Notes under the pieces: model-generated | Database searches by the model: none | What the model saw: only the letters and a program-made list of their open reading frames with translations | What the model was told of the DNA's origin: nothing | Shown here: piece after piece, positions 22,400 through 33,512 of the stretch | Position numbering within the stretch: the stretch's first letter is position 1 | Layout: every line of letters begins with the position of its first letter | Program-made: the position numbers and the translations under genes | Assembly: GCA_007922225.1 (NCBI GenBank) | Contig: ML679958.1 | Coordinates: 60,102,862-60,166,861, forward strand | Direction of reading: 5' to 3' | From: Emydura subglobosa | Taxonomy: Eukaryota; Chordata; Testudines; Chelidae | Length of the DNA: 64,000 nt

Positions 22400-24109
22400 T
22401 CTGTTTGTTTCCCGAGGACTACCTCGGGTGGCTGGAGTTCCTGTCGGAGGAGGGATTTTGAGGCCTACGCCTGTTGTTGTTTCTACCCTCTCGCTGGTTT
22501 GTGTCCTGTCTGGATGGGCCCTGGTAGAAACGAGGCAAGGGCTGTGGCCTAAAGGGTCTCCTCTGTGGCGCTGGCATGTGAATCCCCAAGGACTTTAGGG
22601 TGGGCCGTGAGTCCTTCAGACTGTGCAATTTGTTGTCCATCTGAGAGGAGAACAGGGTTGGGCCTTTGAATGGGAGGTCTTGGATGGTAGTTTGAACCTC
22701 CTGAGGCAACCCTGAAGCCTGGAGCCAAGAGTTTCATCTCATCATTACCCCGACAACATAGTCTTGGCAGCCGCATCTGCGCTGGCCTGGAGCAAAGTCT
22801 TTGAAACAACCTTTCCTTCTCTAATGTGCTCCTTGAACTCAGTCTTGGAATCAGAGGGTAGGGCATCCCCAAATTTCTCCACAGAGAAACAAGAATTAAA
22901 ACCATACCTGCTAAGGATAGCTTATTGGTATGCTATCCTAAGCTGGAGCTCCCCAGTGTAATAAACTTTCCTGCCAAAGAGGTCCAGCTTCTTGGCCCCT
23001 TTCGCTTTAGGGGTGGGCCCCTGTTGCCCCTGACGCTCTCTTTAATTTTCCGTTACCACCACCAGCGATCCAGGAGGTCGATGGGTAAAGAAATGCTTGT
23101 GCCCCTTTGAGGGGAGGAAATATTTCCTCTCCCCTTGTTTGGCTGTTGGGGCCAAGGAGGCAGAGTTCTGCCACTGGGCCGCAGTGTTGTCCTTAAGAGT
23201 TTTTATGAGGGGGAGAGCCACCCTGGCAGCCCTTCCGATGTTGTTCACTCCTCAGTGACCACAGGGGGGGCGGTGCCACATGGTGCCGGTGACCAGTGTC
23301 GTGGTGATCTCGAACTCGACATCATGGCCAGCTTGCCCCGGGACGTTACCGTGGGTGTCCTCCATATCGGATTATGTTGCCGAGGGTGGGCAGGCAGAGA
23401 CAGCTTGGGCGGCAGAGCTGTCTCCTCAATAAGGTCTCTGGCTACCTTGAAAGTCTCTGGGGTGGAGGAAAGTTGAATGTCCTCCTCCTCCTCCCTATCC
23501 CCCGGCGGGGAGCGCACCAGTGCCGGACTCAATGCGGCCCTGCTCTGGCCCATAATCAATGGCACTGAGGTCGAAAACTGCAGACTCTGGTGTCCTGCCA
23601 TGGGACGAACCTTTACCGCCTCCCCTGGCTTGGTCTTGGGCAAGGCGTCTGCCCTCGCTCCTTCTCTGCGGCACCAGGAAATGTGAGCACTGCCGCTTCT
23701 CCACCCGAGCCAAGTCTCTCAGTACTGGGGAATGGTGCCAAGATCCCTTCCGCATCAGGGAGGCTATTGGTGCCAGGGTTCCTTCGGTGCTGACTCCTTC
23801 CTCGGTGCCGTGGCCTTTGAGGCTGAAGCACTCTGAACCGATACTGATGAGCCCACTCTCCGTTCTGCAGGTTGGAGAGCAGCCTCCATGAGCAAAAACT
23901 TTAAGCGCTGACTGCGCTTCTTCTGAGTCCTTGGCTTGAAACCTTTGCAGATCTTTCACTTGTCCTTTAAATGGGACTCCCCAAGGCACTTGAGACAGGC
24001 CGACTATGGGTCGTCCCTTGGCATAGGTTTCAAGCAGGAGCTGCAGGACAAAGCCCAGCATACCCTGTCCCGGAGGGAAGGAGAGGTTAACGACCCGATA
24101 ATCGTGCAC
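22400..24109 (-). pseudogene. DIRS gag-like gene (copy 1)
   Basis: This is the first gene of the element and presumably encodes a structural RNA-binding protein. In one minus-strand frame near 23860-24090 the segment CLKCLGESHLK, preceded by a C-x-x-C, parallels the zinc-binding-like motif seen clearly in copy 2. The open frame starting at 24109 reads through it out of register, so a frameshift is present. Downstream at 22419-22709 the portion IQDLPFKGPTLFSSQ with LHSLKDSRPTLKSLG aligns with copy 2. Conservation of these islands in different frames shows a decayed gene. Confidence 0.75.
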
Positions 24110-24865
24110 TTATCCTACTGTACTAACTATTAGCAGTCAATTGAACAAACTACAAACCATTTACAGGTACTTAGATAAGAAAAACAAACTGAGGGAAGCA
24201 CTTGCTAGGCAAGAGCAACAGTTCCAGCGACTGTCACAGGCAGTAAAAAGGAACTGAGGGGCCAGAGGGTCGGCAAGCCCCTAAATAGAGCGCCATAGAG
24301 ACGCGACTTCTGGGGCCCTAGAGCTGACCCTATGAGTGCTTCTGAGGGAAAGCTTTCCAGCGAACTATGCACACAGCATGCACACACCTGCTTGGAATGG
24401 ACATAAGCAAGCACGCGAAGAAGAAACTGGTGATTCAGCTACTCCGATCACCCCTCTATATCAGTTGAGAAATATTGGCAGGACAGCGTGGTGTAGAGTG
24501 TGCTGCCATCACCCATGCTGAACCGACTCTGTGGGTAAATACAGAATCTCACCGACACCTGCCCTTAGCAGTAATGTCACTTCTTAAAAGTTAATAAATT
24601 ACTCTTCACTACAGCAACACATGCATATGATCCATGGCATCTAAAGACTGAGAAAACAAAGCCCCAAACTATGTTTATGGAGTTTTTATTTATGTTCTGT
24701 TACATGAATATAGATAAAACCATACCGTGTGATATCTCCATTTCTAAAATCCCACTGTATTACAGCACATGGGAAAAGAGGAGACATCTGTGTCTAATTA
24801 TATATCTGGAAGTGCCAATGGTTGCTAAATGCCCCAGACAAATGTAGACAACTTGTCACCACCAC

Positions 24866-24902
24866 CACCCCTCCCCCCACCCACACACATACAGAGTATA
24901 TA
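24866..24902. repeat. CAC/CCA-rich simple sequence
   Basis: ACCACCACCACC is followed by C- and CA-rich sequence. This is a low-complexity tract in intronic or flanking DNA. Confidence 0.8.
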
Positions 24903-25007
24903 TAAACCTGAGGTAATGACTTCCTAGGAATCAGGATGGTCATGTCCAGTTGCCTCACCAAGCTGTCATTCATAGGAAGATAATTGCACAAACATATCTC
25001 CTCTTAC

Positions 25008-25084
25008 ATTTCCCATTCCCTTGTGATAATTTTTCAGAAGTGCTTCAGACAGATTCTTCAGGTAATATGCAAATGCAGGTACTC
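25008..25084 (-). CDS. Tentative downstream exon of the MROH-like gene
   Basis: A minus-strand acceptor TTCTTTATTTAG at 25085-25086 is followed by two bases that would complete a glycine codon with the single G left by the exon at 26010-26106. The frame then reads VPAFAYYLKNLSEALLKN up to a donor-like AAT|GTAAGA. The phase fits, and the length and splice sites are good. I do not recognise the peptide as a specific MROH segment, though AYYLKNLSEALLK could be a helix of the family. If the donor is not used, the frame stays open and ends at a TGA at 24966-24968, which would make this the terminal exon. It should be treated as a candidate only. Confidence 0.35.
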
Positions 25085-26009
25085 CTAAATAAAGAATCAG
25101 ATATTTAAAAAGCTACTGAGGGTCTGACGTTCTGTGTTCCTATCACTAAAGGCCAAAGACCCACCTACTCTGTGATCCTTTTTTCAGCAATGATCTATAA
25201 CCGGAATTTAAAGTGCAGTTCTGTCCTGAAAAGTAAAACGAATCTGCCCCTCTGTGTATTCAGAGTCATAGCAGCTGACTTTAATGACTAAAATCAGCTT
25301 TCACCAATTTTTATGCCTGTTAGCCCTGCAGAGCAAACAAAGCAAGGGTAGGAGGAGCTGCATTCTATTACTGCTTGTGTATCATCAACAAAATTGTTTA
25401 TTAAATCCCAAATGCTTACAGCTATGCAAACCCAGTGAAGGCATAAGGATTTCACAGGACCACAAAAGGCACTGATGAGAACAAAATTTGGCCTGCAGAA
25501 CACGCCATGGTGCATGATGAAAAAAGAACTCATTCTGACTGTCACAACACGGGCTGAGTTTGCAGGAGTGGTAGTTTAGAACACCATCTTTTTTACTTGT
25601 AAACTGAGCACATTTGCTCTAAAGCCATTGAAACAACACAGAAACCAGGGTTCCATTTTTACAGTCACTTTTCAGAGTGGAACTGCACTTTAAGGCAAAG
25701 GTGCTCTGATACCTGGGTGAGGTATACAATATACAAACAAGATATTCTGCGCCCCCATCCAGTTGTACAAACCTGTGCTTTGGGGGAAATTTCTTCCATA
25801 TCTCTTCTGGGCACAACCTTATACTGTGGCACTCAAGAATCAGTCACCCTAATGCATTCTTGGACCACCGAGGAACTCAGCCCTAATCCATTCACATCAA
25901 AATACCCTTCCTGGAGCTAAATGGTTAATTTTTACTTCTAGAGGGAACAGAGCAGAAGATTCTAAAAGAATGTTGTTGGTACTAAGATGATCAAGATTTT
26001 TGTATTCAC

Positions 26010-26106
26010 CTATGAACATGGCCACGATCCTCTTTATAAAAGTCTATTTGCTTGTGAGGTACCTCATACTCTGATAGATAAATTCTAGCACATTGTCTCT
26101 CTCATA
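26010..26106 (-). CDS. MROH-family exon carrying an in-frame stop
   Basis: The minus-strand acceptor TTGTGTGAAAG and donor CATAG|GTGAAT bound 97 bases that start in phase 0, matching the previous exon, and end one base into a codon. The translation begins YERDNVLEFIYQSMRYLTSK, then meets TAG at 26044-26046, and resumes TFIKRIVAMFIG. The order F-x-x-Q-S-x-x-Y-L-x-S followed by I-x-x-x-x-x-x-F-I-G is a strong family pattern on both sides of the stop. The exon is therefore almost certainly real or once real. A CAG to TAG transition is the simplest explanation. It could be a pseudogene mutation, an individual variant or a sequencing error; if translated, the protein would end here. Confidence 0.72.
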
Positions 26107-26399
26107 CTTTCACACAAAAATAAAAAGCAAGTAAATATATGTGATATTAAAGACATCTCCTTCCTGTAGCTCAGGATGGAGGGGAATGAGATGAGCACAC
26201 ATCACATCTCTACATCATAGATGAGATGGCTTTCACATTACACATCACCCACCCCGTCCAGATCCCCTGTGCATCTACCTACTCTTCACACTGCATTATT
26301 CTAGTTATCCTTATCCACTGTATTACCCTTCCTCCAGTCTCCACCTTCCAAATCAAATGACAGTATGAATGTTTTGTAAGCCAGCCAGAGGTCACTTAC

Positions 26400-26522
26400 A
26401 AGAGGCTTGGAGATTTTCCTCAGGACCAGCTGAAGGTTATAATAGGTCTTGTTTGTGATCACCTTTTTCTTCATGGTCCATTTGAAATATGGGAATAAGC
26501 ATCTTAACGCATATTTGCAAGC
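26400..26522 (-). CDS. MROH-family exon
   Basis: On the minus strand the exon follows the acceptor CATGTCTTTCAG and ends at CTCTT|GTAAGTG. It holds exactly 41 codons in phase 0, starting ACKYALRCLFPYFKW and ending VLRKISKPL. ACKxALRxC directly continues the LLLHLQD segment of the preceding exon, as in vertebrate MROH proteins. The intron between the two is about 600 bases. The open frame continues upstream of the acceptor only as non-homologous sequence, and the consensus acceptor and donor fix the borders well. No internal stop is present. Confidence 0.83.
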
Positions 26523-27123
26523 CTGAAAGACATGGTAAGAGCAGGAGGGTGAGGTGCAAAGGAGATAGGAGCCTTAGAAAAACTAAGATAGGTAAGGTTT
26601 CCCAGGGCCCCCACATGGGGAAGGAAGGATACACTTTACTGGGGCCCGGAGGCCCTGGGGGGCCTGGCCCAGGCTGTAACCCCCATGGGTATGTGTGTGG
26701 GAGGGGGCCCATGTTACAAGTTTGTACTGGGCCCAAAAAAATTATGCTTGGGCCCTGAGGTTTCCCCAGGTAAAAGGGCAGGGAATGGATGCTTTTATCA
26801 AACTATTTGTTATCTGCAATGACAACCAAACCCAGCTGATTCACTACTGCAGGGTCTTGTTTTGGCCCTTAAAATTCCCCTGTACCATTGATAGACCTTC
26901 TTCTAGTTTGCTCTTCAGATGGGCTGCACTACAGGGTTTGTTAAATGAATGTATGGAGCCAGACAGCATTTCCACTGCTCAGCACGGTTGATCTGGTAAA
27001 GCATTAGCATGACAGGGTGTGGAGCAGATTGCACTGGAAAATGTTCTGCAGGTTAATGGGAGAGAAGATACTGAGAGTGAGGTTTCTTAGAGCTCCAGAA
27101 AGGTAACAGTTATGGGGACTTAC

Positions 27124-27281
27124 CTCAGCTACATCTTCATCTTCATCTTGGAGGTGGAGAAGCAAGGGTACCAAACTGCTGTCAGCTTCATCCATTGGAT
27201 TAGCCTTTTCCTTTCTGTCAGTAATGCTTAGCTGGTCCCCAAACTGGCAGATGGCACAGGAGTGTATAATGGCCTCCTTCT
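27124..27281 (-). CDS. MROH-family exon with the LVPLLLHLQD motif
   Basis: This exon has the clearest family signature in the window. On the minus strand, after the acceptor TGTCACTCAG, two bases complete a codon. Then 52 codons follow, including IIHSCAICQFGDQL and SSLVPLLLHLQDEDEDVAE, up to the donor GAG|GTAAGT. MROH proteins characteristically have a segment where a short S/A-A-x-x-x-F-G element leads into an acidic or polar linker and then LVPLLLHLQDxxxxVAxACxxxLxxC. Here the end of this exon (VAE) continues in phase 0 into ACKYALRCLF of the exon at 26400-26522, completing that signature across a splice junction. No break is visible. I am confident of the family but not of which paralogue it is. 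Confidence 0.87.
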
Positions 27282-27539
27282 CTGAGTGACAGAAGACGGG
27301 GTGACTCTAGTACAACTACAAGTTACTGGGGCTAATGCAGAAATTATTGGAAGAAATTTTATGGCCTGTTTATGCGAGAGGTCAGACTAAATAATCATAA
27401 TGTTCCCCTCTGGCCTTATAATAAATAAATTTCGAGGATGGGTCTCAGTCCATGACATTTTCAGTTCATTCTGTCACAATTGGCATGTGCTTACAAAAAG
27501 ACACCCTGACAAAAGATTCTTAGTTTTTCATCTCTGTTT

Positions 27540-27690
27540 ATCTATATATCGTACTTATATAGCCCTATTACTGTAATATCTGAACATCTCATAATCTTTG
27601 ATGTATTTGGCCTAATATCTCCCCTATGAGGTAGAAAAGTGCTATCATCCCTACTTCACAGATCGGGATCTGCAACATAGAGACACTAAA
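27540..27690 (-). repeat. MIR-like SINE fragment (degenerate)
   Basis: It shares the CCTATGAGGTAGAAAAGT...CTTCACAGAT layout with the clearer copy at 33.3 kb. That layout is the reverse complement of the MIR core region. It is degenerate and lacks the tRNA-like head. Confidence 0.4.
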
Positions 27691-28167
27691 GAATAAATTA
27701 AAACCTGAATATGCTGTCATCAGGTTAACCTTTATATTGTTTGTATGTTCTCTCAGGGCAAAAAGTTGATCCCCTAGCATGCCTAAGATATTGTGGTGCT
27801 GTGTTTTGAAGGCAGCTGCATTAGACTCCTTCTTCCCTCCCTTTTCCCCACTATCCCTTCTTACATTAAAGACAGCAAACAAATGATAAATGACTTTTTT
27901 TGTTATCTTTGTCAATTATAAAATCTGTGGGTTAAGACCAACATTTTCAAACCTGGGAGCCTCCTAAATTACCCATTTTTTGTGTTCTAATCACCACATG
28001 TCCTGTACAGAAGAGTCCTGTTCAGGGGCACAAACTAGTTGTGATCTAGTAGGCCTTTTCCACTACTAATCTACATGAATGTATGCGGCTATGTAGGGGT
28101 CTATATATTGGCTGCCTCCACAAGTGCTTCCCAGTTTACAAACATTTGCACACACCTGTTGCCTTAC

Positions 28168-28348
28168 TTATATGATCAAATAATCTGCGATAGCCCCCAC
28201 CAATGGTGATGAACACTGAATAGGTCTCCTGGTCATTCACCTCAGGCTTAAATCTCTGCATGGTATCAATGGCCTGCACTACAACCCGGGTGTCTGATGA
28301 GTGCAAGTCACTCAGGAGGGTTGACAGCAGCTCTCTAGGGTTTCTCAT
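28168..28348 (-). CDS. MROH-family exon
   Basis: The minus-strand exon of 181 bases begins after the acceptor CTCTGTTTGCAG and ends at the donor ATAA|GTAAGG. Sixty codons are open, starting MRNPRELLSTLLSDL and ending GGGYRRLFDHI, plus one base. The opening ATG follows an excellent acceptor and the upstream exon reads in phase into it, so I take this as an internal methionine rather than the start codon. The repeat of leucine-rich amphipathic helices, including SDTRVVVQAIDTMQRF, fits a HEAT-like unit. The single overhanging base A joins AG of the next exon to give lysine. Neighbouring sequence in the intron shows no other coding signal. Confidence 0.82.
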
Positions 28349-28922
28349 CTGCAAACAGAGGGCGCTCATTACAAAATGTCAGATAGCAATCACTACACAC
28401 TACACAACTCTGGTCTTATTTATTTCAAGCACTGGCTTTTACAATGTGAGCCTCTCTGCTCCAGGTACTCATTCTCCCTCAGGGCCATTTCTTGAAGGAA
28501 AGGACCTTTCCTGAGGCTTCAGTGACTCCCTATCAAACCATTCCATGTGTTGCTTATTGAGCTCTGCTCTAGTTGGTGGCTACAGTCCATCTTTGGGATA
28601 GGATTTATGTGCCATCAGCACCAGCTTCGCAGGGGCTGCAAATAGGTGACAAAGCCAGTTTTATGCCACCTAGGGATTCCTCTATAGCAAGGAAGTCCCC
28701 AGCTAGCCCACTAGGGAAGGCTTCTGGCTGTTTTGTGATGCCTGAGCAGCACAAACACCTAGAAGCAGGACTGAGGATTTGGCCATGAGTCAGGAGCAGG
28801 ACAAGAGAGCTCTGAGGGGGAAAGAATTGGATGAAGGCTAGGGTGGGCTGGGGATTATGGTGGAAAAAAGATAGAAAATATTGTGAATGAGAAGCAGGAA
28901 GGCCCAGAAGGAAGTCAGTCAC

Positions 28923-29123
28923 CAGGGCTTAAATTCTCATAGAGTATTTCCCATGCCCTTCCCCCACCCCCATTCTCCACAAGGCGCACCAAGGCTCAGG
29001 GTTTCAGCCCCTAAGGAGGCACTGGAGCTTGGGGCTTCAGCCCTGTGGGACTCCATAGATCCCCTTAAACTGGCTTGTGGTTGTGGCCCCCAAAGGACCA
29101 TGGACTCCCCGTTGAGAACCACA
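28923..29123. repeat. Possible hAT-derived fragment
   Basis: The left part CAGGGCTTAAATTCTC and the right part CCGTTGAGAACCACA resemble ends of BED-type hAT derivatives. They are not mutual inverted repeats, and no target duplication is evident. Confidence 0.35.
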
Positions 29124-29465
29124 ACAGCATCAGGCTGGATTCAATGTTTGAAAATATTTACAGGAGCTCCATTCCGGCAGAATTTAAGCCCGGTCAGTCA
29201 CTGTATCTGTGGTGAGAGACAATCAAACATGAACCAAGATGTTAGCAAATAGGGCAAGAAGAAAGGGGGGATCGTAGAGATATTGCGGAGGAAGAAGTGA
29301 CAGGAATTATAAAAGGCCTGGACATGAGCAGCAGAAGGACAGAGAGAATTCTAAGCTGATGCCAATGCTGAAGGTCCTGGGTGACATAGAAAAATAGTGG
29401 AGTTATCATGAGAGAGAGAGAAGCGAGAAAGAGGAGAGGGTTTGGCAGGAAAGTTAAGAAGCTCC

Positions 29466-29560
29466 ATTTTGGAGCTAAATTCTCTCCCCATTTACACTCA
29501 GTTAGCCCCGCTGAAGTCAATGGCCTTGAATGTATACAGATGAGGGCAGAATGAGTTTGA
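29466..29560. repeat. Possible small palindromic MITE
   Basis: GGAGCTAAATTCTCTCCC at the left and GAGGGCAGAATGAGTTT at the right are imperfect inverses around CCGCTGAAGTCAATGG. The arrangement is seen in several short reptile MITEs. Confidence 0.4.
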
Positions 29561-29577
29561 GATGTCAGAGGCAGATA

Positions 29578-29864
29578 GAGCTAGTCTACACTAGAAGAGC
29601 TGCATCGGCACAGCTGCACTGACACAGCTGCACCGCTGTAGCGCTTCTAGTGAAGATATGCCGGCGAGAGCACTGTCTCCCGTGGACATAATTACTATAC
29701 CTCTGCGAGAGGTGGAAACTATGTCGGCAGGAGAGTGTCCCCCGCTGACATAGCACTGGTGTGGACAGCGCTAAGGAAGCTGTAACTTATAAAATTTCAC
29801 GGGGCTGGCTTTTTCACACCCCTGAGCAACATTGTATCAACCTGAGTGGTAGTGTAGACTTGCC
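29578..29864. mobile_element. Harbinger-like MITE with AGTCTACACTA ends
   Basis: AGTCTACACTA at 29583 is repeated in inverse orientation at about 29850-29860. The interior is rich in CTGC/GCTGT words (for example GCTGTAGCGCTTCTAGTG) and non-coding. The ends are related to those of the Harbinger at 2.02 kb. The target duplication is not clear. Confidence 0.65.
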
Positions 29865-29954
29865 CACAGAGATGTATATTTACTACAGGTTTTGAGCACT
29901 GCTGACATTTCTGGAGTACTTCTCAGTGATTTGCATTATAACTATGTGATCCTT

Positions 29955-30350
29955 GTCATGGGAACATAAGAATTGCCAGACTGGATCAGACCCAAGTTCC
30001 ATCTACTCCAGCATCCTGTCTCCAACTGTGGTCAACACCAGATGCTTCACAGGAAGGTGTCAGAACCCTGCAGTAGGCAAATGTGGGATAATTTGCCCCC
30101 CACGTTAGGTCTCATTCTGATCAGCTTCAACCCTGAAGCTAGGATCAGACATTCCTGCAAAAATGTGTTAGCATTAACTGTTGTAACTCTGTATAGTCTT
30201 GAGAGCCATAAAAAACATCCAATCCCTTTTTTGAGCTGGCTAATTTCCTGGCCTCAACAACTTCTTGTGGCAATGAGATGTCATGTGTCCATTTTAAAAT
30301 TTGCTACCTTTTAATGTCATTGAACATCCCTTCCCTTGAATTGTCTCTTA
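29955..30350 (-). mobile_element. CR1-type LINE 3' fragment (divergent subfamily)
   Basis: The plus strand reads ACATAAGAATTGCCAGACTG followed by GGATCAGACC, then CTTTTTTGAGCTGGCT, in the order of the reverse complement of a CR1-like 3' region that is common in turtles. It differs from the ATTCTATGATT-tailed copies elsewhere in the window. It is strongly diverged. Confidence 0.65.
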
Positions 30351-32310
30351 CCATCACAGCATAGGATGTCATGTAAGAAAGCCCCTTTAGACTCAGCATA
30401 TGGACTTTGAATTCTCTAACCACTGCCTAAGGTGGTTCAGGGATTGTGATGGTAATGCAGGCATGGCCTTGTCCAAGAAAAGCTACAAAAATCCAAACAA
30501 ACTAATTAATAACAGAGTAGAACAAGTTTTCAGAGGCCCTGTTATGTAGATAGATGCTGTGGAGAAAATACCTGCACATCTGCTCACCTAATTTGAATAT
30601 AGAATTACTGGGATTGTATGTACAATTGCAATAATTGCACATGCAAACGGACAATTGTAATTATATGTCTAATTTCATTCTGTTTTCGGATTTATGTAGC
30701 TACCAAAGGTATTTTTAAGACATATGCTAGTATCACTTTGGAATCTAAATGCTGTGAAACAATAAAAAAAATGAGTCCATAACAAAAATTGTGTTATTTT
30801 TCTTCATTCTCCTGTGAACAAGGGATTGTGACTGTAAATGTCCATTGGGTTTGGGAGTGGGGGGTGCTGTTTACAAACTCTATTCTTTGGGGAAAGCTCC
30901 CTTGGGAAATTCAAATAAGATTAAACAGCATTATTCTGATCTCTTCTGAAACGGAATTCCACAGCAGAGTTGGGCAAATAATAAATTTTTCAGTTCACTG
31001 GCAATCCCAGAAAAAGTTTCTTTTTCAGTTAAGACAAGAATTAATTATTCAACAAATCAAAAAGTAAAAAAAAAATTGAGTCAGTTCAAGGAACAACGTG
31101 ACCTCCCTTATCACCTTTCGTCCAGGGGTTAGCACACCCATCCAGGATATGGGAAACTGCAGTTCAATTCCCCTCAATTTAATGCCTGATGTGGAGAAGG
31201 GATTTGAACGTGAGCTCCCACTTTGCAGGAGAGTGCACTGAATTTTGGGATACTCTGTTATGGGGTCTCTCTTGATCCAGTTTTGAGCTTGGGCTCTGAG
31301 ACCCTCTCCACTCAGAGCTCAGGCTCCATCTGGAGCCTGAATGTCTCTACCACAATTAAACAGCCCTCCAGCCCAAGTCTGCAAGCCTGAATTAGCTGAC
31401 ATGGGCCAGCCGCAGCTGTTTAACTGCAGTGTGGACATACTTTTAGTGATTAAGCCAATACAAAGATGTGCGGTTAAGTCTCATCTACATACTGGTAACA
31501 AGAAAGTCTGGGGAGATGGCAAGATACCACAAAGGGCCTCAATTAGGTGTTAAAAAGGAGGGGAGAGAGTACAACAACTTTGTGGAAGTACACAAGATAG
31601 GATCTTTGGTAACAATATCCACCATGACTCCCTGGGATCTGTCTGACAGGAATGAGTGAATCCAGCTGAATATTACTTCATTCACATCCACAGTATCTCC
31701 ACTGTGAATTATCAGCACAGCACTCTCTGATGAGTTAGCAGGATTGTTTCTTGTCCAAAACCAGGAGAAGGTTGTCCATTAGTGCCAGCAGAGCTGTTTC
31801 TGGGCCATTGTCATGTTGTTTGAAGCCTCCAGAACACTGGGAGAGGACAGATGCTACTGGAGCTTAAATGCTAGCACCTACTGAATAACTTCACCCAGAA
31901 ACTGGAAACTGAGCAGTAATTGGCAAGGTTTCTGGCATTAAATGTAGGTTTCTTCAGTGTCAACAGGGTGGAAGTGAGGGTAGAATTTGGCTCTAGATAT
32001 TAGCATTGCTAATAATTTTATGATACCACTGTATGAACACTAGAGCAACATCAATGATTCAGCGTTGCTCTTTTTTATTTTTGCTCTTTATTTATTTATA
32101 TAAACCACAAACATTGCATTAGAAAGCAGGCTGCTGATGAACACTGATGCTTTTCCACTGGGAAAAAATGCAACAGAGCCCTTCTTTATCACCCATTTCA
32201 GTCATCATCATCCTCAATACCTACAGCTGAGAGAATACTTAGTGTCTCATCTTGAAAGCTCTTTGCAAACATTAGCTCATCACACGTCACAACAACTAAC
32301 CATAGCCTAC

Positions 32311-32428
32311 CTCAATGAAGAAGGCAATTGAGGTAAAGCTCTGCAGCTTCAGATCTGTGCACACTAAGATGGAGAGGAGATATGTTTTGATCTCAGGAAT
32401 CTTGGGGCAGTGAACCTCAGTGAGGGCT
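32311..32428 (-). CDS. MROH-family exon
   Basis: This 118-base minus-strand exon lies between the acceptor TTTCTGTGACAG and the donor GAG|GTAGGC. Its first base completes an arginine codon carried over from the exon at 32585-32725. The next 39 codons read ALTEVHCPKIPEIK and end with the segment FTSIAFFIE. The final S-x-A-F-F-x-E pattern closely resembles the AFFxEL signature of MROH proteins. It ends in phase 0, as does the acceptor of the next exon at 28168-28348, so the reading passes from AFFIE directly into MRNPRELLSTLL. The intron between them is about 4 kb and holds a CR1 piece and MITEs. Confidence 0.82.
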
Positions 32429-32584
32429 CTGTCACAGAAAATATAAACACACTTACTATCTAGGGAATGAGCATGGTATAGAGAAAACACTGGGGCACTG
32501 AGAGAAGCTAGGATGGGAAATTAACCCCACTGAATTCTCCCAGCAGAAACCCTGCCTGAAGAACATGACATTTTCACCTCTTAC

Positions 32585-32725
32585 CTTACAAACAGGGAAA
32601 ATCCCTTGGAGTAACTGTCAGGGTGGGAGAGCCGATCCCAGCAGTGCTGTGTGCTGCTAACTGAGTCCACTGTCTGTGTCAGTCCAGCATTTTTCAGCAA
32701 GAGTGTCACAGCATCCCTGGCGTCC
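32585..32725 (-). CDS. MROH-family exon
   Basis: On the minus strand the acceptor TTGAACTTAG precedes a 141-base exon made of one base, 46 codons and two bases, ending at the donor GTAAG|GTAAGAG. The translated part begins DARDAVTLLLKNAGL and ends HPDSYSKGFSLFV. The C-x-W-D-x-L motif followed by SYSKGFSLF matches the way MROH proteins read, with a conserved tryptophan and a downstream S/Y-x-x-G helix. It joins in phase to the upstream exon at 34754-34869 and to the downstream exon at 32311-32428. The latter is only 156 bases away, so the intervening intron is very short. No internal stop or frameshift is visible in this exon. Confidence 0.8.
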
Positions 32726-33299
32726 CTAAGTTCAAAACAAGGCCAGAATTACTGTGGGATATTCAAGATGTGGTCAGCTGACCATACACTGTGGCATGAT
32801 TTCCTGGGGAAACGGAAAGGGGCCTGAAGATCAACCCCAAACGAAGCAGGGCATTGGGAGTGGATCAGCTTGACGTGTGGCTCAATCCTGCAACTACCCA
32901 TTCACAAAATACTGCTAGCTGCTCCCACACTGACTAGCACCTGGCAGATAATGTAGAGATATAGGCCCTGAGGAGCTTGCAATCTAAAGTGAGCACAAAG
33001 ACGTGCAGGATGGGAGGGAGAAAGCATCAGAGATGGAGGGAGTGGGGATAAAGGTGTCAGAGAGAGAATGGGACAGGGTAGTTTTCTGAAAGGCAAGACC
33101 ACAGAGTGGTGCACAAAGCCAGGAGACGCCTAGCCCTCCATGGCACACATGTCCTGTATTCACAAGTGCAGCAGACGGGCATGAAACCAAGTTCAAAGGG
33201 GAATATTAGGTTATAAAGTTACTCCATCAGACTATGAGCATAGAAAGAGTATAAACAGGTCTCCCGTTGTGAATACTGGACCCATTACTGCCCATATAA

Positions 33300-33512
33300 G
33301 GTATTTATATGGACACCATTACCATAGTATCTGAGTGCCTCATAATCTTCAATGTATTTACCCTCATAACACCCCTGTGAGGTAGGGAAGTACTATCCTC
33401 ATTTTACAGATGGGGAACTGAGCACGGTCACACAGGAAGTCTGTGGTGGAGCTGAAACTGAACCCAGGTCTCCAACTGCTTCCCCAACCACTGGACCATC
33501 CTCCCTCTCCAG
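33300..33512 (-). repeat. MIR-like SINE
   Basis: The plus strand shows the reverse complement of the MIR core order. CCCTGTGAGGTAGGGAAG is followed by ATTTTACAGATGGGGAACTG, GTCACACAGGAAG, GAACCCAGGTCTCC and CCACTGGACCATCC, the last being the tRNA-like B-box end. It lies in an intron of the MROH-like gene. Confidence 0.7.

Larger units (their letters stand above)
19110..24426 (-). mobile_element. DIRS-type tyrosine recombinase retrotransposon, copy 1 (inactive)
   Basis: The genes run on the minus strand in the order gag-like, reverse transcriptase/RNase H, tyrosine recombinase. Instead of LTRs it has inverted terminal repeats: 19170-19335 matches 24240-24402 in reverse complement. A 39-base internal complementary region at 19424-19462 matches the extreme right end, 24387-24424. 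An additional 54-base palindrome pair is at 19124-19177 and 19361-19414. This split arrangement is characteristic of DIRS1-like elements, which integrate through a circular intermediate without target duplication. The coding regions carry stops and frameshifts. A second, longer copy lies at 43.99-50.22 kb in the same orientation. Confidence 0.9.

Noticed and set aside
29881..29960. Possible tRNA or snRNA gene next to CR1
   Set aside because: No cloverleaf, A-box/B-box pair or terminator could be read.
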